Positions 1-10,916 of a stretch of DNA of 64,000 nucleotides are shown in pieces. The stretch covers positions 11,346,001 through 11,410,000 of the forward strand of contig OZ234500.1 in assembly GCA_965153455.1 (NCBI GenBank), in the 5' to 3' direction. Within the stretch, counting starts at the first letter, position 1. Every line of letters begins with the position of its first letter. Both the position numbers and the translations under genes were made by a program. The stretch is from Sphagnum compactum. Taxonomy: Eukaryota > Bryophyta > Sphagnopsida > Sphagnales. The notes under the pieces were generated by a model that saw only the letters and a program-made list of their open reading frames with translations, did not search any database and was not told the DNA's origin.

Positions 1-999
1 ATTATAACCAGTGAATTCACTCAAAATCTAATGAAATCACTTGATGTTTAGGGACACCTTTTGTTGTAATGAGTGTGTTAGTTCTAATCTTTTTTACTAT
101 TTTTTGCATTTGAAAAATTGTTGCTAACATATTTGATGTTTTTTCTTTTTAATGCCATGTTGATGACGAATCATTCAACTTTTCTTTAAAGAAGCAAAAG
201 TGTTGGTCTTTTCGATGTTTTGTTTGAGATTAAGAACTTAGGGTTGTTCATGGGTAGGTAGGTCTCATTTTTCAATCAATTTGAAATTAGGAATAGATTC
301 ACAATTGGTTTGTTTTTCTCCTTATGTTTTCATTTGAGTGCAAATTTTTTAAGATGTACCAAAATCTTGTCGCAGTGTCACCCTTTTTTATCTTTTTTAC
401 TTAGTCCTTTTTAACCATGTAAAGACACATTTTATGGATGATTATAATGGAATCTAAAATTGTAATGGCTTAAAATATAGTCCTTTTGAAAATTTTGACT
501 CACTATTTTTTATGAGGATCAAAATATAGGGTAAAAAATGACTATAATAAAGACTAGGCCCTTTTCATCCTGTGTGATACACCTTAAAGGATTTTCACCC
601 ATTTGGTTTTGTATTACAATATAGCAAATTTTTTAGTTAAATTCCATGATGTATTCAAGCAAATAATTTGAAAATTTTGCAAGTGATTTTTATGTTCATC
701 ATTTCTAGTACATGGCTTTCATGTTCTTATGCAATGTACAAACCCTACACTTTATGAAAAGTGTACATTTAAATATGTACCATTACGTTTAACTTTTGTG
801 AGGCTAATTTAATCTGTGAATTTGTTTTTAAATTTTTTATATCTCAAGGTTTTAATGCTTATGTTGTTGATTATGACAAGTTGATAAAACATTCCAAATC
901 ATTTTTTGAAAGTGTAAGTCATAATACCTAAACGTGTAAATGAACAAAAACGTCTTGGTAATGAAATGATCTAGAACTCTTTCTTTTGTATTGTGGGAA

Positions 1000-2175
1000 A
1001 TGTACGAAATCTCCATGCAAACCATGGAGCATGGAGGTGTGGACATTGTGGACTATGTGCACACAATGTTAAGGGAGCAAGTTTCCCTAAAGGACATAGC
1101 TACGTCAGTTGGAATAACACACCCACAACAATTGAAATGATGGATGACAAAGGCATCGGGACAAAATTTTAATGTTCACTTTCATCTTGGAGAAGAGGAA
1201 TTATCTTCCATCATCAATAGTCTATTTCTAATGGACTTAAATGGAATGAATTGGGGAATAAAACATGTACAAGAAAGTTTAGCCAGACTTAATTATAAAA
1301 TTCCTAAACATGATGTTATAATTGCCTTAAGGATCATTTCAGCATACCATCATGACCAATGAAAAAAAAGAAAGCAATTAAGAAGACCACAATACATTGT
1401 CACACAAGCCATGGCTTTGTGGCACATAGATTGTATAATCATACAATCCCAGCCATTTCCATGTGAATCATCATGTTTTATGTCATGTTGTACATTGCAC
1501 TAGTGAAAATTTAATCTTTGTTGGAATGTGAAATATATTCACACCAATCCACTTGAATTTCTTTAATCACGTAATTGTTTGTCAAGGATTATCCTAAACA
1601 TGATTGTGGTTTATGATGGAGCCTATGATAAACTAGTTGTGCATGGCTTTCACACACATGCAGGGATTGATGGAGCTTCACATTATGTATTATAGGCAAA
1701 GGTAACATTAGACAAAAGAAAGGAAATAATTTTTGAAGGTTATGCTTCTATTGTGCAAAATTTTGGTCCTCATGTGCAAATCAAATCAAACTTTGTTATT
1801 GAACACATTCTTATCAAAGAGCACAATGTTGAACCTACAAGGGTTGGGATAAGAAACATTTGCGTTACGAGATCATCTACAAAAAATTAAGTATTATCTT
1901 TTAATACATGTGTCTTATACTTTCAATATGGAATTTTCAAAAAAAAATTCACATGATATCTTATCACCCATCAAGGTGTAAAGTGACTGCCATGTTAGAT
2001 TTTGGTCAAAAATATCACATGTGTGACATGGAATATGTGGGCACAAGATAGAGGACTAATGGAGGCACCTATGGGAGAAAATTATGTTCTATTACAAGAA
2101 TTGTTTCAAAGCTATGGAAGAAGTTGAAATCTTGGACATGGATGATCCTTTCATGAGAAAGTCATTCACATCAAG
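1000..2175 (+). pseudogene. Relic of an integrase-core (DDE) transposable element gene
   Basis: A broken reading frame, shifted several times, runs through here. It starts with a helix-turn-helix-like stretch (REQVSLKDIATSVGI, about 1069-1113). The longest intact piece (1144-1362) carries NWGIKHVQESLARLNYKIP. Further fragments read LWHIDC (about 1411-1428), VVHGFHTHAGIDGASHYV (about 1635-1690) and IEDxWRHLWEKIMFYYKNCF (about 2047-2107). In order, these resemble the integrase-core proteins found as multicopy genes in fish, amphioxus and fungi, whose conserved blocks read roughly LWHIDGHH, IHGGIDGYSR and RIERLWRDV. The assignment rests on remembered family motifs. In-frame stops and frameshifts show that it cannot make a working protein. 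No terminal repeats were found, so the element borders are unknown. Confidence 0.5.
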
Positions 2176-2199
2176 GTGAAAGCGTGCTAAAGTATACGA

Positions 2200-5100
2200 A
2201 AAAAGTAGTCTTCACGAGTAAAAAAACATAAATTTGTGATAAGTAGATTAGAAAATAGGTGATGCCTTATGAAATTGTCCTTTTGAACTACATGAGGGCA
2301 TCAAATGTGATATGTTGAATTTTTTGAAAGTTTCAAAAATTGTATCAACCTTTTTTAAAACCTACTTTTAATCTACTTTACAAAATTTGTTAGTTTGTCT
2401 AGTTGTGAGAAAATAGATTGATGAAAGTAGTTTTTCAAAAATTTAATTTGGAAATTTCACTCATATGTTGCATATTGAAAGGGTTTGGGGCATGATTTAA
2501 TGAATTAAGCATATGCAATGCACTTTAGTATGATATCAAAAAACATGTTTTGAATGCCAAATTTGAGTTTATGGAAAACTTACTTTTGAGGGGCTTTACA
2601 TTGTCATAATCCAAAAATTCAACTTCCAAAAAATGTGTATCAAAGTGCATAATGGCTCAATCATTAGTAACACATCATTTGAATAGTTTGATTTGGAAAA
2701 TGTGCAACATCAGCTAGAGTAATAAACTTGCAGTAAATAAATAAATTAATGAGAGTAGTAACATACATGAAGAATGACCATTTATGGTTTGTTTAATGTG
2801 ATAAGCACCTCCCAAAATTAACGGCATGATTAAAATGCAAAAGATTCCAAAACTACTTTTACTTATTGATAAGGATGACCAATTGGCATACTATACCGTG
2901 CTTACACCTATGAGTGTTCTTACTATACTACAAGATGTGGTAGATGAGTATGTGGGCCTTTGGTATCTTAATAAGTTGAGGAGGGTAAACAAGAATGGAT
3001 GTGAAAAAACAAGCCATGTTCCTGCTAAATATTTTCAAGAGTATATATGAACATTTACAAGGATATGTTTTTGAAACCATTTATACTTATTGTTTGGAAG
3101 CCTAGGCCATTAATGCGACTCATTGGATGCCAATTGGTTATCGAATTTTTTTTAGTTTTTGCAATTTAGAAACTAGTGGTAGTTTTTTATCATGAATTGC
3201 ATGTCAGGAAATGGTTATAGGGAAAAAGGGAAACATGTTGCTCATCCTATAAAACTGGGTGAAATGGGCCTTAATATATCATAAATCATGAATGTGCAAG
3301 AAATTGTTTTATATGTTTGATTATGTGTTTCATGTACTTTTTGCTTCTTATTGATAGGTGACTACAAAAACTTCCCATTACATGAATTTGTCCATTTGAA
3401 TATTACATTTTTTTAATAATACAATTTCTAACAACAATGTAATGGAATTTAACATTGCAAAACATGAAGGTGGGGAAGAAATCATGAAATTACTTTTAGA
3501 TGTATAACAAATATTCAAGCATCTTGTAATACTTAATGGTTTTTATCGGATTGATACAACATTTCTTGTAGATGTATAGGTCACATTCATGATGAACATA
3601 TCGATGTAGTAGCCATGGACATTAGTGTTCATGATAGGGGTCCGATTGGATGCCAAGAATGGAAGGTGTTGGACATAATCAAAATGAAGTGGAAAGAATG
3701 ACAAAGGTGTTTCCTCTTCATATGGATCTTGAAATTGTTAAGGATAGGGCATATGAAGTAGGGAAGGAAAGGAGGAATGTTGTAAAGTGGTATTGTTACA
3801 TTATTACCTCACATGTTATTGTCACATTGCAACAAAATACCACATACAGTTGGCAAATATAGATTTGGAAGGTGCATGACCAATGAACATCGAAGCATAT
3901 TGGCTTTTAATGGAGCAAGTAAGTTCCATGATATATTTCAATTTACTATTATTGTTTGAAGTTATGTAAATTTGAGATTGTAATTCAATGTGGGAATAAT
4001 TGCTACATTTGCAGGTACAAAATTTGATTTTAAAATTATGGAACTTATGTTTCAAATCATAATGTGACAATTTTTTATGTTTGGAAAAAAAGTGTGACAA
4101 CAAATATTATATATGTTTGCCTACATTGCAACAATTAGGACTTCAACTCTTATAAAAGGTCAGATTTATGGACATGTCATGTGGAAAAACAAGTAACTTG
4201 GAAATGGTAATTAAGATTGAGGACCCACAATGATGGTGTAATTTTGCATGGCCAAATGCTAAGAATAAGAACAATGGATGTGAATAATCAATTAAAACCC
4301 AATTCACTTTTGTTGCATTTTGATTCATTGCCATCTTTTGCCATGTTTTCAAATTGTGTAATTGACAAATCATAAATATTTTTAACATATTAAATTAAAA
4401 CCCCTAAATGATTGTTCCATGATTCCAAGCAAATATTTTAAATTGCTCATATATGTTTATTTTTATGGCACTAACATTAAAGGTGGAAAGGTTGACACCA
4501 TTGATAATGTGACTTGACAAAAATTCATTCAATCATGCAAACTAGACTTGTCAACCCACTTATCATAAATTAGAGCATACATGTGCAAGAATGTAGACAA
4601 TCTTTAGTTATTTGTCATCTTGAAGGTCATTGGTTTTTTTTGTTCATTTGAAGGATTGTTGATGTTATGGTCTACATTTGAAATTTTGACATTGGCAAGT
4701 AGAATAGGTTAAGATTGTGGTGGAATTATTTTATTATGACAAGCACTAAATTTCTTGTCAAACATCAAGATTTCAAGCATAGGTATGTGAGGGATTCCTC
4801 ATCCATCAACGATAATAATAAATTATATTTTGTAGTTATATGTGAAGGAATTCATACGTAATTTGCAAAGATTCCTTACAGCTTCTTATTGCATATTTCA
4901 TATTTCATTTGTTATCATCTATCTTTGTAGAAAATGGCTCAAGTGCAAGGGCCTAAGTTTATTTATAAGCCCATCCCAAAAACATGTTCCAATTTCATAT
5001 TAAAACATCACCAAATGCATCAATAACTACAATGTTGATTGTACGTTCAAAGATGCAATAGGAGAAAAAACAACTAGTTAACCCACATTTGCATAGGAGA

Positions 5101-7350
5101 ATAATCCTTCTAAACAAATTAAACAATTCTAAATAACATTTGAATGGAACAAAAACAAGTTGACAACAATTTTCAAAACCTAATATAATTTAAATAATGT
5201 TAAATCTTTTGGAAATCCAAGTGGCCAATTGCTCACATATATCAAAATGATGATTACAATTGCAACCAAGATTTTCCCTTATATACATAATGGATGACAC
5301 ATTTGCTAAACAACTTGCCAATTTTGAAATCATCTTCATGGTTGGCCATATGTGGTATCAAGTGTACAGTAATTGATTTTGTTCATCATTGTTTTTTCAT
5401 ATTTATACAATGGAAGGTATAACATTGAAAAGCATGTGGAGGATTGGATACTTGAGTTCCCATCTCTATCAAGAAACAAATCCACCATGATTTAGGTTTT
5501 CCTAAAAACTTATAACCTTAATACAAAGACATACAAATTATGACATTTAGAAAACAACATTTTCCTCACCACTACTTCAAACATGTTCTTCAAGTGTGTG
5601 GGGGATTGAGTGTGTATATGTGATTATTTATAGAAAATACCCTAAAGTAATTACACACATGTGACCCTGAAAAAGGGATTGTCAATTTCTATAGAATGAA
5701 CATTTTTAGAGCTTTTAAAAATTCTTCCTTCTTGTTCCAATCCACTCCAACCCCATTGATAACTTCTGTGAACCCTACCCTCAATGATTTTCCAATGAGT
5801 TCTTGATCTTTGAACAAATTCTTTCACATTATTGCACCAATTTTTCTTTGTATTACACTTTCTCAAGTGATTTCCTCTACCTTAAAACATGAGAAATTCA
5901 ATGCCAAAGCCTCATACAACAACTTCAATCATCTCTTGTGCATCTTGCTAAAATTTTTACATTTTTTGCAATACATTCCATTTCCCCAACTAGCAAAGCT
6001 TGAAATCATGAATCAAATCTGATCTTAATTTTGGATCCAGCCCTTGGGTTAAGTCATGGACTTGGGTGTGGCATCAATGAACATTAGTAATGTTGAAAAA
6101 GTAAAGGACCTATTAACATCAATTTGGTGATAGATATTAACCACATTAGATGTCCCACCATCTCTACCATGTTGAGTTTTTTTTTTCTTTTATGACATCT
6201 TCATCTTTCAATGGATGGAAGATTTTCCTTTGATGATTTGGGTATTAAAAAGTTGTTTAATATGTTTACATCCATTCACACCCTTCCACACATGAGTTAA
6301 GTTGTGTGGTATATTGCAAATCATCCAAGTTAACACGTGCAAATTTGTGGTTATAATTGTAACAAAAAGAATTTACAAATGATGATCTCCACAATTACTT
6401 CCAAGAATTTGTAAACTAGGAATTGCGAAGGCCCTTGAAATCAATTGTAGCGCTATTATTCACCCCACTTGCTAGCACAAAATCAACCTTCACATCGTAG
6501 GTGATTTATTCATTTACAATTTCCTACTACATGTCACAAAATGTGGGATACTTCAATTTTGCTGCACTTTGATTCTTCCTTGTTTAATCCTTTTTGTTGT
6601 CCAAAAAATTAAAATATGAAAACAAGACATTTTTGTGCAAGAAGAATCTCTAATAGTCCATAAGGGACTTCTCCACTTTCTCCCTAGCAATTAAAATTTT
6701 CTCTTCTCCGTGCATTATGGCTTCATTTTGGAGTTGCACATCGTTTACAAAGGTCGATAAATTTACAAATGATGGAGTTTCAATCAAACTTTTAATTCAT
6801 TTATGTCAACCTCATTGGTTCCAAATGTTTGTAAAATTGTCTGAGCCATATTGAAATTGGGATCTTTAGTATGATTTCTTGCTATGACTTTCTCCAAATG
6901 CACCATTCCCTCCAAAAGGGTCTAGTTGGCCACAAGTTCATACTTTCTTGTAGGATGTCCCCGCTATTGAACATCTTCATTGATGGATGGAATGTCAAGT
7001 TTTGCACAAGTCAGCATTTGAACAATCAATCCTTAATTTTTTTATTTCTTCTATCAATCAAGTAATTGCATACTATTCCAACTTCAACTAATCCACCTTG
7101 AGAGATCGCAAAATTGAACTCCTCTAATGCAAGCCAAAAGGAAGCGTTCTACTAATTCACATTCACATTTGTGATTGGTGCATTCTCCACGTTTTCAAGT
7201 TTTTTCTTTTTTAGTAACTTCAAAGTCTTTCATCCTTGATGACCCTGATGTGTTTCCCATTTCTTCTAAATTAGCATCAAAGGTTTTCTAATGTCATAGG
7301 GAGGTCACCATTTCGCTGTTGAGATTGAGAGTTGAGAGCATTGAGAGGCT
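2200..7350. other. AT-rich degenerate repeat region, no gene recognised
   Basis: This stretch is strongly AT-rich and full of stops in all frames. Short open pieces occur (2826-3050 and 3650-3862 on plus; 3822-4388 and 5651-5866 on minus), but none has a recognisable domain. Their low complexity and stop-ridden surroundings fit old transposon sequence. A minus-strand stretch at about 6.6-7.25 kb has protein-like pieces (for example VERFLLACIRGVQFC and HGEEKILIAREKVEKSL) and may be another decayed transposon gene. No intact gene can be supported. Confidence 0.5.
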
Positions 7351-7401
7351 CTGTAGAACACAATTAAAGAAGTCAATCCAGTTCCAGTTACTACGCTACT
7401 T

Positions 7402-8250
7402 ATGGCATCTCAATCGTCTGCCACTGGAACTGAGTTCAATAGGCATTGGGAGGATGATCTAGGATCAGGTCTCGGTTCGACTACGTTGAAGGATGATGAT
7501 AGCACAAGAACGTCGGTTGAGACCTCCTATCTTAATAAAGGGATCCCAGCTTGTGGGGAAGAAAAACCTCTGGGGTTTGGATATAACTTCGTGCCCTCCG
7601 ACTCCAACCCAGAAGCTAGGAAACCGTCTACGTTCTTGAAGAGCTCGGTATTGGTGACTGATGAGAGTGTTTCAGCAATGGAGATTACGCATGCAGCCAG
7701 GAACGCAAGTATTTCGTCGAAGCATGGGAGTACGTCAACTGTTGTTACGCGGGTCAACGACTTGTCTTCTTCTTCCGAAGGCGTTCTCCGGACAACTGTA
7801 TTTCATTCTGAGACCTCTGAAGAAACTCGTGCAGGTGAGTACACGCGGACTGAAAGATTCATTCCTCCTTTCATGAAAACTTCAAGCCGTAGGCAACAAG
7901 GGAGTGATGTTCCAGCTGGAGATCAGCAAGGGACACATGAGGTTGATACTCCACACACACCGCGAGCTGCCGTGGATGCAGAAATCGCATTAGAAGGTGT
8001 AGTGAACGGTCAAGAGTTGATAAAGCAGACGAAGCCACCAAGCGCAGGGGTTCCAAATCCTGGAGGAAACAGTACTACAACCGATATTTTCAACCTTGAG
8101 AAGGTTCTCCTACAGTCCACAACTGGTGTGCTGACGCCGAACCAGCTCCACGAGCATCACGCAGAGTCTAGCGACGATGACTTTCCACAAGAGTTGATCA
8201 AGGGTACGAAGCCTCCTAAGTCTGGGGTTTCGAATCCTGGGGGAAATTAA
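7402..8250 (+). CDS. Hypothetical 282-aa protein with a duplicated C-terminal peptide motif
   Basis: An intronless ORF opens at ATG 7402 and stops at 8248-8250; the nearest upstream in-frame stop is at 7354-7356. It is far richer in G+C than the flanking AT-rich DNA and is hydrophilic (Ser, Thr, Glu, Asp), with no signal peptide or membrane segment. Residues 204-223 and 263-282 are near-copies of one 20-residue motif, QELIK-[QG]-TKPP-x2-GV-x-NPGGN. The second copy ends exactly at the stop, and 39 residues separate the two. I do not recognise the family. A short conserved Pro/Gly-rich peptide ending in Asn, at the C-terminus of a precursor without a signal peptide, recalls plant elicitor peptide precursors (PROPEPs), whose peptides end in SGxxGxxN-like sequences. 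That comparison is inference. It could also be the last exon of a larger gene or a transposon-carried ORF. Confidence 0.6.
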   Translation: MASQSSATGTEFNRHWEDDLGSGLGSTTLKDDDSTRTSVETSYLNKGIPACGEEKPLGFGYNFVPSDSNPEARKPSTFLKSSVLVTDESVSAMEITHAARNASISSKHGSTSTVVTRVNDLSSSSEGVLRTTVFHSETSEETRAGEYTRTERFIPPFMKTSSRRQQGSDVPAGDQQGTHEVDTPHTPRAAVDAEIALEGVVNGQELIKQTKPPSAGVPNPGGNSTTTDIFNLEKVLLQSTTGVLTPNQLHEHHAESSDDDFPQELIKGTKPPKSGVSNPGGN

Positions 8251-10290
8251 CAGCTTTCTGGATGAAGTGGTTCACGATTACTCCCCAAGTAGCTTCCTGT
8301 TCCCCGACCTGTGATGTGCATTCATAAATGCAATTTGTTAAGCACAAGTTTGGGGGTTTGGTGCTGTCCTCGAGCGCCGCGATTGTAGTAGAGCGCAAAC
8401 TTGAAGATGTCTCATATTTTGTTTTCATGACATCCACTACACTGGAATGTGGTTTTTCCTACATCAGTAGGCCATGGCTCATGATGCATGTGTGAGGTAA
8501 ACTTGTGGTTTCATCAATCATACTGTAAAATATGCGATGTTTATTGTGGCACTTCTATTACATGAAATTATTTTAATTTGACATTACATTTGCGCCACAT
8601 TCTGTTGTGGTGATCCTCGTGATGTTTTCCATGAAATTCTCACTATGTTTCTCACAATCATTTCATGATGCATCATAATCCATTCACGTAAGATGTTAAA
8701 CATTGAGGACAAGGGTAGTGTCTGCCCATTATGCTAGTTGCCCGTTCTGCTGCTTGTGTCACCTGTCTTGCCCAAACAGGCTCCCCAAGGACAGCTTACC
8801 CAGCATAATGGGCCTCTCCCCATTCCATAGTATATTTCCTTGCCTGGAAATCCTTTCCATTATTGAGCTTTCAGAATGTTTTGGTTTGCATTTTTTATAG
8901 GTTCTTGTAATACCCACAACAATAACACTACAACTAGCTTTGAGGAAAGGTATGGCAGTAAATCCATGCATGGGCCCCTGCTTCATAGGTTGTTATAGAG
9001 CTTAGACAGACCAGCTCCTGTGTCATTGGCCCAAGTATATTATTATGTTACACAACCCAATACCATAGTACATGGGCGACTTTAGCATAAATTAAAGTTT
9101 TTTTTTTTTTGGCCAGAGTTTTTGAAAAAAAAATTAGACCTGTTATCAAAATTTTCAAAAATTTAGATTGCAAAATCTGGAATCAAACCCTGATCTTGTA
9201 CAGATAAGCACATTAGTTGTGAACACATTGACCACAAAGACAATAAGAAAACTCTGACGAGGAGTTAGAATATATCTAACTCTGTTATTTGTCAAAAAGT
9301 TCAAAATTAAAAACTCACATGCTAAATCTTAAATCTTAATATTAATTATTCGACATTTGTGTGTCGAACCCACCTAAATAAATACTGGAAACTATTCCAA
9401 TTGAAGCGAGCTTAATTTCAGAGTTATTACGAAGAAATCATCAATATTTTTGAAAATTAACTTCCAGAGATAAAAAGCCAATCTAAATTCAATAAAGTTT
9501 GCTTCATTAATCCAAAAATTGCTAAACACCGCCTTGCCAAGGAATTTTCCATGTTATTAAAAGTGGGGGGGAGGGGGGGGGGGGGGTGGTGACATTCAAA
9601 CAAACAAAAAAAAAACACCTATCTTTATATATATATATATATATAAGTCCTTCGTATTTTCTAAGGGAATTTTCATGTCTTAATGTTATGCAATTGTCTA
9701 TAATGCAATTGCACTCATGGCATTAGTACGGCAGGCTGTAGTATCTGTAGTAGAAGAGTGTAAGAAATATGATCTGACTGCTGCTCCATGTTTCTGATTG
9801 GTCAATCATAATGATTGGTCCAGGTGATTGCTGTTCATAATCTCCCACATGTTTGTGGTGCCAATTCTAGTTTTATTAGTGGGGTTGAAAAATAAGTTTA
9901 ATGACTGGATATTTTTGCAGGGTCACATACTGAACACTGTTGGAGGCGCTCTTGCAAACCCAATTTGCCCTATTCACCATACCTATTTGCTTACTCTATA
10001 TTATTCTAGTACCTTGGCAGCTTCAAAATTATATTTTATTTTGAAATGTTGAAATCTGCAAAAAAAAAAATTCAAAGAAAAAGCTTTTGCAAAGGAAAAT
10101 AGAGAGTTTTTTAGGAATATTTTAAAATGTTCTTTTTCAACATGAGATCTTCAAAACTGATTAATTATTCACGAGACATCTGTTAAAGGCTGCCCCTGTA
10201 CTACAGTACACTGTTCAGCTAAAATATAGCCAAAACATAGTGTGCAGGCCATTCTAGCTGTATGGGTGGAGATATACTTAATACCCTACA
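8251..10290. other. Intergenic region with homopolymer and dinucleotide runs
   Basis: No gene is seen between the 282-aa ORF and the Myb-like gene. A nearly pure G run (9564-9586, interrupted by one A) and a (TA)n run (about 9625-9645) are present. On the minus strand at about 9185-9245 there is a weak tRNA-promoter-like pair (TGGTCAATGTG then GGTTTGATTCC) that could be a SINE head. The small ORFs here lack any family signal. Confidence 0.45.
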
Positions 10291-10429
10291 CAAGTGTGTG
10301 GCATTGTGGGGCAACTTGCCTACCCAGGGTTTTTTCAATTTGTATATTATTTCAATACACAAATTCTCTCCTTGTGTTTAAATGAGTTGCTCCTCAATCA
10401 CGCAACAAACATCAACGACAAAATCTCCT

Positions 10430-10670
10430 CATGCAAACCTCACATCTCCAACACTAGGGTTTTTGGGTTCTTTTTTACAACCACAGCCGAGAAGCGTGTA
10501 CCATTATGCCCCCTTCTTCTCCCCTTCCAAAACCAACACACACACACCACATCTCCAACACCAGGGCCCCTTTCAAAACCACCTCACACACACATCACAT
10601 CTCCAACACTAGGGTTTTTAGGTTTTTCTACAACAACAGTCGAGAAGCGCACCACCCTCCCTCCCTTCCA

Positions 10671-10706
<36 letters not shown>

Positions 10707-10715
10707 CTCTCTCAC
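10430..10715. repeat. Short direct repeats and (CA)n/(CT)n tract upstream of the Myb-like gene
   Basis: The segment CATCTCCAACACTAGGG occurs at about 10443 and 10590, with a diverged copy near 10550, each followed by related sequence ending near GAGAAGCG. A (CA)n run at about 10672-10702 passes into (CT)n. The tract lies about 200-490 bases before the predicted start codon at 10917 and probably belongs to the promoter or 5' UTR. ORFs reported across it are low-complexity Thr/His/Pro frames, not genes. Confidence 0.6.
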
Positions 10716-10855
10716 GCAGAGTTCGCATAGATACACTCAGAAAGGGCGGGAGAAAGAGAATCTGTGATATTTTTGAGATGGTGCTTTTGGGATACGAGGT
10801 TTGTAGGTACCATCTTTTAGGTATGGATGTTGGAGCTGGCAGGAGCAGTTCTAAT

Positions 10856-10864
10856 AAACCCTAG
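10856..10864 (+). promoter_or_regulatory. Telo-box (AAACCCTAG)
   Basis: The nonamer AAACCCTAG lies 53 bases before the predicted ATG of the Myb-like gene. Telo-boxes of the AAACCCTA type are common in plant promoters and 5' leaders of growth-related genes. The match is short, so function is only possible. Confidence 0.3.
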
Positions 10865-10916
10865 GAGGTTTGGATTACAGACTTTGAAATTGCAGATTTT
10901 TCTGATTTCTTCACCG

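Noticed and set aside
7402-8250. CLE, CEP, IDA or PIP peptide precursor
   Set aside because: There is no signal peptide, and the motif does not fit the 12-15-residue consensus of any of these families; only a loose PROPEP-like resemblance remains.
10294-10767. 157-aa plus-strand ORF
   Set aside because: It is built from (CA)n and short direct repeats in the leader of the Myb-like gene; Thr/His/Pro-rich composition artefact.
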